Of a stretch of 64,000 nt of DNA, positions 10,858 through 19,482 are shown piece after piece (within the stretch, counting starts at the first letter, position 1; every line of letters starts with the position of its first letter). The notes under the pieces were generated by a model that had not been told where the DNA came from, did no database searches, and worked only from the letters and a program-made list of their open reading frames with translations. A program made the position numbers and the translations under genes. Source of the DNA: Candidatus Rokuibacteriota bacterium. GTDB lineage: Bacteria; Methylomirabilota; Methylomirabilia; Rokubacteriales; CSP1-6. Where the stretch lies: assembly GCA_016200085.1 (NCBI GenBank), contig JACQFL010000008.1, positions 95,945-159,944 on the forward strand. The letters are read 5' to 3'.

Positions 10858-10939
10858 GAGCAAACAAACGCGACCGTCTCGGGGCTCACGAGAACCGCAA
10901 CAGCGACGAATCCCCGTATCCCGCGACTGGAGGTCAACG

Positions 10940-11872
10940 ATGTTCAGTCGCCTGCTTCTCGTCGCGACAGGGCTCGTCGTGTTGCTCTGTCCCATCGCGG
11001 TCACGGCGCAGAAGGACGTCAAGGATCACCCACTCGTCTCGCGGTTCCAGGGATCCGAGGTACTGGAATACAAGACGTCGGAGTTCGATGAATTTCCCCT
11101 CGCCCTCGGACCGATCGTCGATAAAGACGTCTTCACGAAAGTTCAGCGCCTCGAAGGCCAGGTGACGAAGTTCAAGTACAGTGTTCCCGTCACTCGATCA
11201 GGAGTGGAAATCAGCCGAAGCTACCGGGATGCCCTGCAGCGGAGCGGATTCGAAATCCTTTTCGCCTGCGATGGGAAGGCGTGCATATCGGACAAGTTCA
11301 AGTACGGCTACACGGGCACTGCTTCCGGAATATGGTGCACGAACTGCGAAGAGCCCATGCGCTACCTTGCCGCGAAGCTGTCTCGGCCGTCCGGGGATGC
11401 GTATGTCTCACTCGTCGTCGAGAAGGATAAATACGAAGGCGGCACGTGGCTGAGCATCATCGAAGTCAAGCCGATGGCGGGCGGAACAGTGACGGTGAAC
11501 GCGCAGGCTCTCGCCACTGACATCACGGCGGCGGGTCACGTCGCGGTGTACGGCATCTACTTCGACACCGGCAAGGCCGCCATCAAGCCTGAATCGAAGC
11601 CAGTCCTCGAAGAGATCGCCAAGCTTCTCGGTATGCAGCCGGCGCTGAAGCTCCATGTCGTGGGGCATACGGACAACGTCGGCGCGTTCGCGTCGAACAT
11701 CACGCTTTCAAAGCAGCGCGCGGATGCGGTCGTCAGCGCGCTGGTGACCGAGTATCACATCACGGCCGCACGGCTGCAGGCCAATGGGGTCGGTTCGCTG
11801 GCCCCTGTCGCTTCGAATGCCGCGGAAGAGGGACGAGGCAAGAACCGTCGCGTCGAGCTCGTCGCGCAGTAG
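10940..11872 (+). CDS. DUF4892-like, OmpA-family envelope protein
   Basis: 310 residues with a cleavable signal peptide (hydrophobic 5-22, cleavage near VTAQ). Residues about 24-190 resemble DUF4892 (phenotype-unknown periplasmic domain, starting KDHPLVSRFQGSEV). The C-terminal 115 residues are an OmpA/MotB peptidoglycan-binding domain: YFDTGKAAIKPESKPVLEEI, LHVVGHTDNVG, LSKQRADAVV and GKNRRVEL. It should anchor to peptidoglycan in the periplasm or outer membrane. ATG chosen because of the GGAGG ribosome site at 10929-10933. Codon use looks less GC-extreme than its neighbours. Confidence 0.85.
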   Translation: MFSRLLLVATGLVVLLCPIAVTAQKDVKDHPLVSRFQGSEVLEYKTSEFDEFPLALGPIVDKDVFTKVQRLEGQVTKFKYSVPVTRSGVEISRSYRDALQRSGFEILFACDGKACISDKFKYGYTGTASGIWCTNCEEPMRYLAAKLSRPSGDAYVSLVVEKDKYEGGTWLSIIEVKPMAGGTVTVNAQALATDITAAGHVAVYGIYFDTGKAAIKPESKPVLEEIAKLLGMQPALKLHVVGHTDNVGAFASNITLSKQRADAVVSALVTEYHITAARLQANGVGSLAPVASNAAEEGRGKNRRVELVAQ

Positions 11873-11906
11873 TCGGCGCCACGCCCATGGCGGCGTGCCG
11901 GCCCCG

Positions 11907-11927
11907 CGTGAGGCGTCGCGCCTCACG
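11907..11927 (+). terminator. Hairpin, possible terminator after the OmpA-family gene
   Basis: CGTGAGGCG-TCG-CGCCTCACG is a perfect 9-bp stem with a 3-base loop, 35 bases after the OmpA-family stop. No run of T follows, so it is not a classical intrinsic terminator. The rest of the gap to 12113 holds no other gene that I can support. Confidence 0.45.
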
Positions 11928-12113
11928 GCGAGGGAGGCGCTTCTGGCGGCGGCGGCGGGGGGGGAGACCCTCGAGCCGGCAGGGTCGGAAGGACGGCTGG
12001 TCGGCGGGCGCCGGGGCTCTCGCGGACAAGTCCGCAGGCGCGCAATTGTGCGATACTCCGGGGTGAGCTACCACGGCGAGAACATCCGCCCCGGCATCGA
12101 GGGAGGCAAGTAC

Positions 12114-13313
12114 ATGGCGAGCAACGGCATTCGTGACCGGGTGGCGATCGTCGGCATGGGGTGCACGCAGTTCGGCGAGCGCTGGGACAAGAGCGTCAAC
12201 GACCTGCTCGTCGACGCCACCAAGGATGCGCTGGCCTCGGCGGGGATCGAGCTGCCCATGGTCGACGCCTTCTGGCTCGGCACGCTCTTCTCGGGCCAGA
12301 GCGGGCTCACGCTGAGCCGCCCGCTCAAGATCGACTACAAGCCCGTGAGCCGGCTCGAGAACTACTGCGCGACCGGCTCCGAGGCCTTCCGCAACGCCTG
12401 CTACGCCGTCGCCTCCGGCGCCTACGACGTGGCCATGGCCATCGGCGTCGAGAAGCTGAAGGACTCAGGCATCTCCGGCCTGCCCGGCCTGGCCGCGCCG
12501 AGCGACGGGACGAAGGCTCCGCTCACCGCGCCCGCCAGCTTCAGCCTGCTCGCGCCCGCCTACTCCAAGAAGTACGGCGTGGAGAAGGACCAGCTGAAGG
12601 AGGTCATGACCCGCATCGCGTGGAAGAACCACAAGAACGGCGCGCTCAACCCCCGCGCGCAGTTCCGCAAGGAAGTGCCGAAGGAGACGATCGCGTGCTC
12701 GCCGCTGGTGGCCGGGTCGCTCGGCATCTTCGACTGCTCGGGTGTGAGTGACGGCTCCGCCGCGGCGATCGTCGTCCGCGCCGAGGACGCCCACCGCTAC
12801 ACCGACCGGCCGCTCTACGTGAAGGCGCTCTCGTTCGTGGCCGGTCCGGCCAACGGCCCGATGGACCCCGACTACGACTACACGACCTTCCAGGAGGTCG
12901 TCGTCTCCGCCGCCGACGCCTACGCCCAGGCGGGGATCAAGGACGCGCGCGCCGAGCTGGCCATGGCCGAGGTCCACGATTGCTTCACCCCGACCGAGCT
13001 CATCCTCATGGAGGACCTTGGCTTCTCCGCGCGGGGCACGGCATGGAAGGACGTCCTCGCGGGCACGTTCGACCTCGAGGGCGAGCTGGCCGTCAACCCG
13101 GACGGCGGCCTGAAGTCGTTCGGCCACCCGATCGGCGCCTCCGGCCTGCGCATGCTCTTCGAGTGCTGGCTGCAGCTGCGCGGCGAGGCGGGCAAGCGCC
13201 AGATCGCCAGCGTCGGTCGCGGCCGCAGCCTCGCGCTCACCCACAACCTCGGCGGGGCGCCGGGCGAGTGCGTGTCATTCGTCAGCGTGGTGGGCTCCCA
13301 GCCCAGCAAGTGA
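12114..13313 (+). CDS. SCP-x-type thiolase (acetyl-CoA acetyltransferase family)
   Basis: 399-residue thiolase-fold enzyme. Nucleophile Cys85 lies in ENYCATGSEAFRNAC, and the catalytic His pair is seen in EVHDCFTPTELI and GGLKSFGHPIGASGLRM. These are the marks of the lipid-transfer/SCP-x thiolase group that cleaves or forms beta-ketoacyl-CoA, often of branched or aromatic substrates. ATG at 12114 has GGGAGG upstream. Candidate partner: the DUF35-containing protein at 9454. The substrate is unknown. Confidence 0.88.
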   Translation: MASNGIRDRVAIVGMGCTQFGERWDKSVNDLLVDATKDALASAGIELPMVDAFWLGTLFSGQSGLTLSRPLKIDYKPVSRLENYCATGSEAFRNACYAVASGAYDVAMAIGVEKLKDSGISGLPGLAAPSDGTKAPLTAPASFSLLAPAYSKKYGVEKDQLKEVMTRIAWKNHKNGALNPRAQFRKEVPKETIACSPLVAGSLGIFDCSGVSDGSAAAIVVRAEDAHRYTDRPLYVKALSFVAGPANGPMDPDYDYTTFQEVVVSAADAYAQAGIKDARAELAMAEVHDCFTPTELILMEDLGFSARGTAWKDVLAGTFDLEGELAVNPDGGLKSFGHPIGASGLRMLFECWLQLRGEAGKRQIASVGRGRSLALTHNLGGAPGECVSFVSVVGSQPSK

Positions 13314-13331
13314 CGCCGTCCCGGTGGTGCC

Positions 13332-13359
13332 ACGGCCGGTCGCGCGCGCGACCGGCCGT
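13332..13359. terminator. Bidirectional hairpin terminator
   Basis: A perfect 14-bp palindrome (ACGGCCGGTCGCGC and its complement) lies between the ends of two convergent genes, the thiolase on plus and the membrane protein on minus. TTCGTCGTTCGT follows on the plus strand. Placement and symmetry suit a shared terminator, though T-runs are weak, as is usual at this GC content. Confidence 0.6.
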
Positions 13360-13405
13360 TCGTCGTTCGTGAGGCCTCATTCGATCCTGACGATGATTCC
13401 CGCGA

Positions 13406-14638
13406 TCACCCCGCGTCCTGCCGCGGCGCCACGCGCCCCGCTGGCGGACCGAGCGCCATGGCGGCGAGCAGCGGCAGCAGCGGGACGTAGTTGCGCGACT
13501 CGTAGAGCCAGCTGAAGCAGAGCCCGCCGAGCAGGATCAACGGCACCAGCGTCAGGCCGAGCGCCTTCAGCCGCGGGTCGATCACGCGCCATCGCCGCGC
13601 GATCGCCGGCACGAAGATGCCGACGAACAGGATCACCTGCAGGTAGTTCTGGTAGACGGGCACGTCGGTGATGACGGCGGGATCGCCGACGAGGTTCGCC
13701 TTGATCATCAACCCGGAGAAGGAATGCAGCGGGCTCGCGCCGCGCCAGCCGAGCGGCCATCGCGTCCCGACGAAGGCCGCCGCGCACCCGGCGCCGAGCG
13801 CCGCTGCCTTCCACGTCACGGCGCGGCCCTCGCCCCGGTGACAGACCCAGTACGCCGGCACCAGGACGGCCGCCGTCTCCTTCGCGAGCATGCCCAGCAG
13901 CACCGCCGCCACCACCCCGGGCCACCAGTCCTCGACGATCCAGAGCAGGGCGAGCACGAACAGCGCGTGGCTGATCGGATCGGTGAGCTGGCCCCAGTAG
14001 TACATGATCGAGAATGGGTAGAGCGCCAGGAGGATGCCGACGGCGATCCCCGCCTTCGCGGGGTCGTGGAAGAGGCGGACGAACCGGTAGCACGCGGCGG
14101 CGAGCCAGAAGTCGAAGAACCAGCGATAGGCCGCGCAGGCGAAGGCCCAGTCGCCGGTCAGGCGCTCGAGGCTCCGCGTGAACCCGTAGGGCAGCGGCCG
14201 GTAGATGTGCGGGAGCACGCTCGCGAGGAACGGCTCCGTCCAGTGGTTGAACACGGCGGCGTAGAGGTACTGCTGCCAGGCCCGGGCGTAGAAGAGCTCT
14301 TGCGGCCGGCCGCCGGGGGTGAGCGGCACGACGGCGACCCGGCGGTCCACGATCCACCAGTGCAGCGCGGTCATGAGCCCGCCCGCCAGGACGAGCCCGA
14401 GGCCGAGGAGGACGGGGTGGCGCTCCGTCCGCCGCTGCGCCCTGATCCACAGCACGACGGGCACGGCGAGGAGGGCGACGACCACGAGCTTCAGCCACAG
14501 GACGGGCAGCGCCGGCGGAAGCGCGGCGGGGCGCACCGGCCTGGGCTCGAGGAGGAGCGGGCCGAGCGAGGCGGCGGCGAGCGCGAGGAGACCGAGCGAG
14601 GCGAGCAGCGACGCCGGGGCGACGCGCCGCGGGGTCAC
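13406..14638 (-). CDS. Polytopic membrane protein, possible GT-C-type
   Basis: 410 residues with about 9-10 hydrophobic segments across the length, beginning with a very hydrophobic N-terminal pair. Between segments are soluble stretches with WTEPFLASVLPHIYRPLPYG and YYWGQLTDPISHALF. The layout resembles GT-C-fold or DUF2029-like proteins that use polyprenyl-linked sugars, but I do not recognise a diagnostic catalytic motif, so function stays open. Its GTG overlaps the stop of the thioesterase gene by 4 bases; it is the last gene of a three-gene minus-strand operon. Confidence 0.65.
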   Translation of the reverse strand: MTPRRVAPASLLASLGLLALAAASLGPLLLEPRPVRPAALPPALPVLWLKLVVVALLAVPVVLWIRAQRRTERHPVLLGLGLVLAGGLMTALHWWIVDRRVAVVPLTPGGRPQELFYARAWQQYLYAAVFNHWTEPFLASVLPHIYRPLPYGFTRSLERLTGDWAFACAAYRWFFDFWLAAACYRFVRLFHDPAKAGIAVGILLALYPFSIMYYWGQLTDPISHALFVLALLWIVEDWWPGVVAAVLLGMLAKETAAVLVPAYWVCHRGEGRAVTWKAAALGAGCAAAFVGTRWPLGWRGASPLHSFSGLMIKANLVGDPAVITDVPVYQNYLQVILFVGIFVPAIARRWRVIDPRLKALGLTLVPLILLGGLCFSWLYESRNYVPLLPLLAAMALGPPAGRVAPRQDAG

Positions 14639-15072
14639 GCTCCCTTCGCGGCCTTCCAGCGATTCATCTTGTCCTGCAGCCGCGGCATCCGCTGCGCGCC
14701 GTCGACGATGAAGCGCTCGTGGCGCCCCTTGCCCACCTCGTCGAGCTCGTCGCGGACCTCCACGCGGAAGGCGAGCCGCCGGCGATCCACCTCTTCGAGC
14801 TCCACCGTGATCGTCAGCGTCATCCCGACGGGCGTCGCGGCCAGGTGGCTGATGTCGACCCGGGTGCCGACGCTCGACTGGCCGGGGGCGAGGTGGGGCT
14901 GGACGGCCTCGATGGCCGTCTGCTCCACGAGCCGGATCATGTCGGGGGTCGAGAGCACGCGGATGGGCTCGCTGCGCAGGTGCGCGGGCGTCATCTCGTC
15001 GGTCACCGTGACCGAGCGCGAGTAGTTGAGTCCGGCCGACAGCGGTGTGGGCGCCCCGCTCGTGGCGGTCAC
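14635..15072 (-). CDS. FlK-like acyl-CoA thioesterase (hot-dog fold)
   Basis: 145 residues. The stretch LSTPDMIRLVEQTAIEAVQP followed by GTRVDISHLAATP matches fluoroacetyl-CoA thioesterase-type hot-dog proteins, with the Thr-Glu-His catalytic set plausibly in STPDMIRLVE and DISHLA. It would hydrolyse or sequester a small acyl-CoA. GTG start overlaps the upstream thioredoxin-like gene's stop and its own stop overlaps the next start, so the three genes are translated together. Confidence 0.75.
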   Translation of the reverse strand: MTATSGAPTPLSAGLNYSRSVTVTDEMTPAHLRSEPIRVLSTPDMIRLVEQTAIEAVQPHLAPGQSSVGTRVDISHLAATPVGMTLTITVELEEVDRRRLAFRVEVRDELDEVGKGRHERFIVDGAQRMPRLQDKMNRWKAAKGA

Positions 15073-15773
15073 AGCGAGCCCAGCGTCAGCCGCGTGTAGA
15101 GCAGGCTGATCATCTCGTCGACGGCGGCACACTGCCAGACGCGGAAGAACGGCGAGGCCTGCAGCGCCATGAACTCCCGGCCTCCACGCTGCTTCGTCTG
15201 GTCCTCCGTCTCGCCCGGCCGCGGGCGGCGGATGTGCCCGTACAGGATGCGATCCTTGTGGTAGATCGCGGGGAACTCGAGGTAGGTGTAGAGGTGCTGG
15301 AAGTCCTTGGTGAAGAAGGCCGCCACCGGGATGGACTGGAAGCGCTGGCCGTCGCGCTCCTTCAGGAACTGCGCCATGAGATCGGCGTTGGGCGATTCCG
15401 TCGGGTCGGGCAGCCCCGCGCCGAAGCGGGTGCCGTCGCGCGTGAAGATGCGCAGCTCGAGCCCCGCCGTCTCCGCGATGCGGGCCAGCATCGGCACGTC
15501 GCGCCGGCAGTCCGACGACCACTCCTCCGAGATGACGAGGATCTTCGCGGGCCCGTCGGGCCGCGCGGCGAGCCACTTCCAGGCCGCCGCCTGGGTGTCG
15601 GACAGGCGCGCATCCCGCAGGGCGTCGCGCAGGAACTGGCTGTAGTCCACGCGCACGCCGCGGCCGTCCTCGCGCTTGAGGTTCTCGGGGGTGCCGACGT
15701 AGGCGACGTACTGGCCGAAGGTCATGCCGGAGGCGAACCGCGCGGGGCTGACGGCGGGCGGCTTGCGATCCAC
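15069..15773 (-). CDS. Thioredoxin-fold protein
   Basis: 234 residues. The core shows a thioredoxin-like strand and active-loop SEEWSSDCRRDVPMLARIAE, with one Cys in place of the usual CxxC, then RDGTRFGAGLPDP and SIPVAAFFTKDFQHLYTY. Similar bacterial proteins are annotated as thioredoxin family proteins of unknown role. I chose the GTG at 15773 because AAGGAGG lies 6 bases ahead of it; an ATG further upstream at 15824 would run through this ribosome site. First gene of an overlapping three-gene operon. Confidence 0.75.
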   Translation of the reverse strand: MDRKPPAVSPARFASGMTFGQYVAYVGTPENLKREDGRGVRVDYSQFLRDALRDARLSDTQAAAWKWLAARPDGPAKILVISEEWSSDCRRDVPMLARIAETAGLELRIFTRDGTRFGAGLPDPTESPNADLMAQFLKERDGQRFQSIPVAAFFTKDFQHLYTYLEFPAIYHKDRILYGHIRRPRPGETEDQTKQRGGREFMALQASPFFRVWQCAAVDEMISLLYTRLTLGSL

Positions 15774-15841
15774 GACGATCCTCCTTAGAGTCTGAGGGCC
15801 AGCGGGTCGCTGGCACTGTAGCACAGCCAGGGAGGCCGCCG

Positions 15842-16921
15842 GTGAAGGTCACCCGCATCGAGAGCGCCGTGCTCGCCGTGCCCATGGTCAAGCCCGTGGC
15901 GCTGTCGTTCGCCGAGCATCGCCTCGTCGTCGCCACCCTCCACACCGACGACGGGCCGACGGGTCTCGGCTACAGCCTCTGCTTCGGCGGCGGCGGCGCC
16001 GAGGCGGTGCAGGTCTACCTCGAGACGCGGCTCAAGCCGCTGCTCCTCGGCGAGGACCCGCTCTTCGTCGAGCGGCTCTGGGAGAAGATGTACCGCGCCG
16101 ATCGCGGCATCAAGCGCCAGGGCGTGGCCGCCTACGCGCTGAGCGCGCTCGACATCGGGCTCTGGGACATCGTCGGCAAGACGGCCGGGCTGCCGCTCTA
16201 CAAGCTCTGGGGCGCGGTCACAGACCGCGTGGACGCCTACGGCAGCGGGGGCTGGGGCGACTACGCCATCGACGACGTCGTCGGCGAGGCGCAGAAGTAC
16301 GCCGCCGCCGGCTGCCGCTACTACAAGATGAAGATCCACGATCCGGATCCACGCGAGAATCGCCGGCGCGTGGAGGCGGTGCTGAAGGCCCTCGGCGAGC
16401 GGGTGCGGCTGATGGTCGACGCCAACCAGAAGCTCGACGTGCTCGGCGCCATCCGCCAGGCCCAGGCGCTCGAAGACCTCGACCTCGTGTGGCTCGAGGA
16501 GCCCGTGCTCGCCGACGACGTCGCCGGCTGCGCGGAGGTCGCGCGCGCGATCAGGATCCCCGTGGCCACGGGGGAGAACGCCTACAGCCGCTACGAGTTC
16601 CGCGAGCTCATCGAGCGCGGGGCCGCCCGGTACCTGATGCCGGACGTCTGCCGCGCCAACGGCTTCAGCGAGACGCTGAAGATCGGCCGCCTCGCCGCCG
16701 CCCACCAGCGACTGCTCTCGCCCCACGTCGTCCACGAGCTGTCGCTGCACGTGGCCGCGGCGCTGCCCAACGCCTTCCTGGTGGAGTACATGGACTGGGC
16801 GCCGGCCGATCTCTTCACCGGCCTGCCGCACTGCGAGGGCGGCGCCTTCCGCGTCCCCGACCGCCCGGGCCATGGCATCGCGCTCGCCCCGGACGCCCTC
16901 GCGAGGTACCGGGCCCGCTGA
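15842..16921 (+). CDS. Mandelate racemase/muconate lactonizing enzyme-type dehydratase or racemase
   Basis: Enolase-superfamily enzyme of 359 residues with capping domain then barrel. KxK base motif YYKMKI, metal ligands in LMVDANQK (Asp), WLEEP (Glu) and ATGEN (Glu), and a C-terminal His in SPHVVHELSLH are present; this set fits the mandelate racemase subgroup. It abstracts a proton next to a carboxylate, so likely substrates are sugar acids or mandelate-like acids. GTG start with GGGAGG upstream. It ends one base before the convergent FKBP gene, leaving no room for a separate terminator. Confidence 0.87.
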   Translation: MKVTRIESAVLAVPMVKPVALSFAEHRLVVATLHTDDGPTGLGYSLCFGGGGAEAVQVYLETRLKPLLLGEDPLFVERLWEKMYRADRGIKRQGVAAYALSALDIGLWDIVGKTAGLPLYKLWGAVTDRVDAYGSGGWGDYAIDDVVGEAQKYAAAGCRYYKMKIHDPDPRENRRRVEAVLKALGERVRLMVDANQKLDVLGAIRQAQALEDLDLVWLEEPVLADDVAGCAEVARAIRIPVATGENAYSRYEFRELIERGAARYLMPDVCRANGFSETLKIGRLAAAHQRLLSPHVVHELSLHVAAALPNAFLVEYMDWAPADLFTGLPHCEGGAFRVPDRPGHGIALAPDALARYRAR

Positions 16922-16922
16922 C

Positions 16923-17600
16923 CTACTGCTTCACGATCTCCAGCAGCTCCACCTCGAACACCAGCGTGGCGCCGGGCTTGATCATCGGCGGCCGTCCCTG
17001 GTCGCCGTAGGCGACGTTCGACGGGCACACCAGCTTGGCCTTGCCGCCGACCTTCATCTGCTGCACGCCCTCGGTCCAGCAGGGGATGACCCCGTTCAAC
17101 GGGAACGTGACGGGCTGGCCGCGCTGCACCGAGCTGTCGAAGACGGTGCCGTCGGTCAGCGTGCCGTGGTAGTTGACCTTCACCGAGTCCGTCGTCTTGG
17201 GCGAGGCGCCCGTGCCCGCCTTGAGCGTGGTCATGATCGCCCCCGACGGCAGCTTGGTCGCGCCCTTCTCCGCTACGGCCTTGTCGAGGAACGCCTGGCC
17301 GACCTTCTTCTCCGTCATCGCCAGGGCGGCGAGCCGGGTCTTCTGAAGCTCCTGGAGCTTCGGACCGTAGACTTGTAAATCGACCTTGCGCTCGTGCCTG
17401 AGCACGCCGTCCTCGAGGCCGGAGGCGACGAACTTCAGCTCGGTCTCGCTCAAGTTGAACCCCGCCAGGCTCTGGCTGATCGCCAGCCCGAGAGCGTACA
17501 GCATCTTCTGGTCCTCGCTCTGCAGCGCGGGGCCGGCGGCCCCGGCGCTCGAGACGACCAGGAGCAGGACGAGGATCGACGGCAGGAGGGCCTTCCTCAT
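16923..17600 (-). CDS. FKBP-type peptidyl-prolyl isomerase (Mip-like)
   Basis: 225 residues with signal peptide (RKALLPSILVLLLVVSSAGA), an N-terminal helical dimerisation domain (about 30-120) and a C-terminal FKBP domain (VKVNYHGTLTDGTVFDSSVQ, GVIPCWTEGVQQM, ATLVFEVELLEI). This Mip/FkpA layout indicates a periplasmic folding catalyst for proline bonds. I chose the ATG at 17600 because AAAGGA precedes it; an ATG five codons upstream at 17615 is the alternative. A Cys is present in IPCWTEG, as in many Mip proteins. Confidence 0.9.
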   Translation of the reverse strand: MRKALLPSILVLLLVVSSAGAAGPALQSEDQKMLYALGLAISQSLAGFNLSETELKFVASGLEDGVLRHERKVDLQVYGPKLQELQKTRLAALAMTEKKVGQAFLDKAVAEKGATKLPSGAIMTTLKAGTGASPKTTDSVKVNYHGTLTDGTVFDSSVQRGQPVTFPLNGVIPCWTEGVQQMKVGGKAKLVCPSNVAYGDQGRPPMIKPGATLVFEVELLEIVKQ

Positions 17601-17684
17601 GATGAGTCCTTTCATCGACGCCAGGATGGGACCATGAAACCACCGTACCAGCCCCCGCGGAGAAAGCGAAGCGAATCCAGCCGT

Positions 17685-18536
17685 CTAGATCCCACGCTCC
17701 ATCCTCGGGTCGAGGGCGTCGCGCAGCCAGTCGCCGACCAGGTTGATCCCGAGCACGAGCAGGAGGATGGCGAGCCCGGGGAAGAGGGCGAGCCACCAGC
17801 CCGTCGTGATGTAGTTCCGGCCCTCGTCGAGCATCGCGCCCCAGGACGGCGCCGGCGGCGGGATGCCGAGCCCGAGGAAGGAGAGGGAGGCCTCGGCGAT
17901 GATGATCCGCGCCACCGAGAACGTGGCGACCACCGTGATGGGGGCCAGCACGTTGGGCAGGATGTGCCGCAGCATCAGATAGCCGTCGGCGGCACCGAGC
18001 GCGCGCGCCGCCTCGACGAAGTCGCGGTGCTTGAGCGAGAGGACCTCGCCGCGCACGATGCGCGCGTACGTCACCCAGCCGCTCACCCCGAGGACCAGGA
18101 TCACGTTGAGCAGGCTCGCGTCGAGCACCGCGAGCACGGCGATGGCGAGCACCAGCGCGGGAAAGCCGAGCTGGATGTCGCCCAGGCGCATGAGCGCGTC
18201 GTCCGGCCAGCCGCCGTAGAAGCCCGCCACCAGCCCCAGCACGACGCCGAGCACGCCCGCGATCGCGACCGACGCGAAGCCGACGACGAGCGAGACGCGC
18301 GCGCCGTAGAGCAGGCGGCTCAGCACGTCGCGTCCGAGAGTGTCGGTACCGAGCGGATGGGTCCACGAGCCCCCGGCCGCCCACGCCGGCGGCGTGAGCC
18401 GGTCGATGAGGCGGTTCTTGATCGGATCTGACGGGGCCAGCGCCGGCGCGAGCAAGGCCATCAGCACGGTCGCGACGATGACGACGAGCCCCGCGAGGGC
18501 CAGCCGGTGACGGCCCGCCCGGGCCAGGGAGCTCAC
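17685..18536 (-). CDS. Dipeptide/nickel-type ABC transporter permease (DppC-like)
   Basis: 283 residues, about six membrane segments. The N-terminus has the DppC/OppC pattern (APSDPIKN, HPLGTDTLGRDVLSRLLYGA) and the EAA loop EAARALGAADGYLMLRHILPNV that docks the ATPase. Together with the upstream permease and binding protein it would import peptides or a similar solute. It is the last gene of the three-gene cluster; no DppD/DppF ATPase genes are present next to it. Confidence 0.92.
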   Translation of the reverse strand: MSSLARAGRHRLALAGLVVIVATVLMALLAPALAPSDPIKNRLIDRLTPPAWAAGGSWTHPLGTDTLGRDVLSRLLYGARVSLVVGFASVAIAGVLGVVLGLVAGFYGGWPDDALMRLGDIQLGFPALVLAIAVLAVLDASLLNVILVLGVSGWVTYARIVRGEVLSLKHRDFVEAARALGAADGYLMLRHILPNVLAPITVVATFSVARIIIAEASLSFLGLGIPPPAPSWGAMLDEGRNYITTGWWLALFPGLAILLLVLGINLVGDWLRDALDPRMERGI

Positions 18537-18549
18537 ACGCGCCTCGCGC

Positions 18550-19473
18550 TCACGGCAGGCGCACCCGCGGATCGACCACCGTGTAGAGGAGGTCGACGAG
18601 CACGTTGAGCGCGACGAAGATCACCGCGAAGACGAACACGCCCGCCTGGATCACCGGGAAGTCGCGCGCCGGCACGGCCTGGACGACCAGCCGGCCGAGC
18701 CCCGGCCACGAGAACACGGTCTCGATGATGATCGCGCCGCTCAGCATGAAGCCGAGCGAGAGGCCCGTCACCGTGATCACCGGGATCGCCGCGTTGCGCA
18801 GCGCGTGGCGGTAGATCACCAGCCCCTCGCCGAGACCCTTGGCGCGCGCCGTGCGGACGTAGTCCTGCTGCAGGACCTCGAGCAGCCCCGAGCGGACGAG
18901 GCGGACGTTCTGGGCGAGCGGAGCCGCCGCCAGCGTCACCGCCGGCAGCACGAGGTGACGCCAGCTGCCCGCGCCGTACGCGGGGAGCAGCCCCCCCAGA
19001 TGGACCGCGAAGAGCAGGATCAGCATCAGCCCCAGCCAGAAGCTCGGCATCGATTGAAGAAACAGCGAGCCGAGGCGGCTCAGGTGGTCGGGCGCCCGGT
19101 CGCGGTGCGTGGCCGAGACGACCCCGAGCGGGACGGCAAGGACCGTCGAGAGGACCAGGGACGCCAGCGCGAGCTCGGCGGTGGCCGGCCAGAAGTGCTC
19201 GAGCACCATGCGCATGGCCGGGCGCCGGTCGCGGATCGAGGTGCCGAAGTCGCCGCGCGGCACCGATCCGAGGAACTCGACGTACTGGACCCACATCGGC
19301 CGGTCGAGGCCGAGCAGGTGGCGGGCGTGGGCGATCTCGGCCTGGGTCGCCGTCTGGTCGACGAGGAACGCGCTCGGGTCACCCGTGAGGCGGACGAGGA
19401 AGAAGACGACGGTGACGACGCCCCAGACCACGAAGAGGGCGTGCAGCAGCCGCCGGAGCAGGAAGCGCCGCAT
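18550..19473 (-). CDS. Dipeptide/nickel-type ABC transporter permease (DppB-like)
   Basis: 307 residues, six membrane segments. The N-terminus MRRFLLRRLLHALFVVWGVV and the loop RTARAKGLGEGLVIYRHALRNA (EAA motif) are typical DppB/OppB features, as is the C-terminal LLYTVVDPRVRL. It lies 9 bases after the binding-protein gene and 13 before the second permease, so the three are cotranscribed on the minus strand. Confidence 0.92.
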   Translation of the reverse strand: MRRFLLRRLLHALFVVWGVVTVVFFLVRLTGDPSAFLVDQTATQAEIAHARHLLGLDRPMWVQYVEFLGSVPRGDFGTSIRDRRPAMRMVLEHFWPATAELALASLVLSTVLAVPLGVVSATHRDRAPDHLSRLGSLFLQSMPSFWLGLMLILLFAVHLGGLLPAYGAGSWRHLVLPAVTLAAAPLAQNVRLVRSGLLEVLQQDYVRTARAKGLGEGLVIYRHALRNAAIPVITVTGLSLGFMLSGAIIIETVFSWPGLGRLVVQAVPARDFPVIQAGVFVFAVIFVALNVLVDLLYTVVDPRVRLP

Positions 19474-19482
19474 GCGGCGCGG

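Noticed and set aside
15785..15824. Longer start (ATG 15824) for the thioredoxin-like protein
   Set aside because: It would run through the clear AAGGAGG ribosome site that serves GTG 15773.
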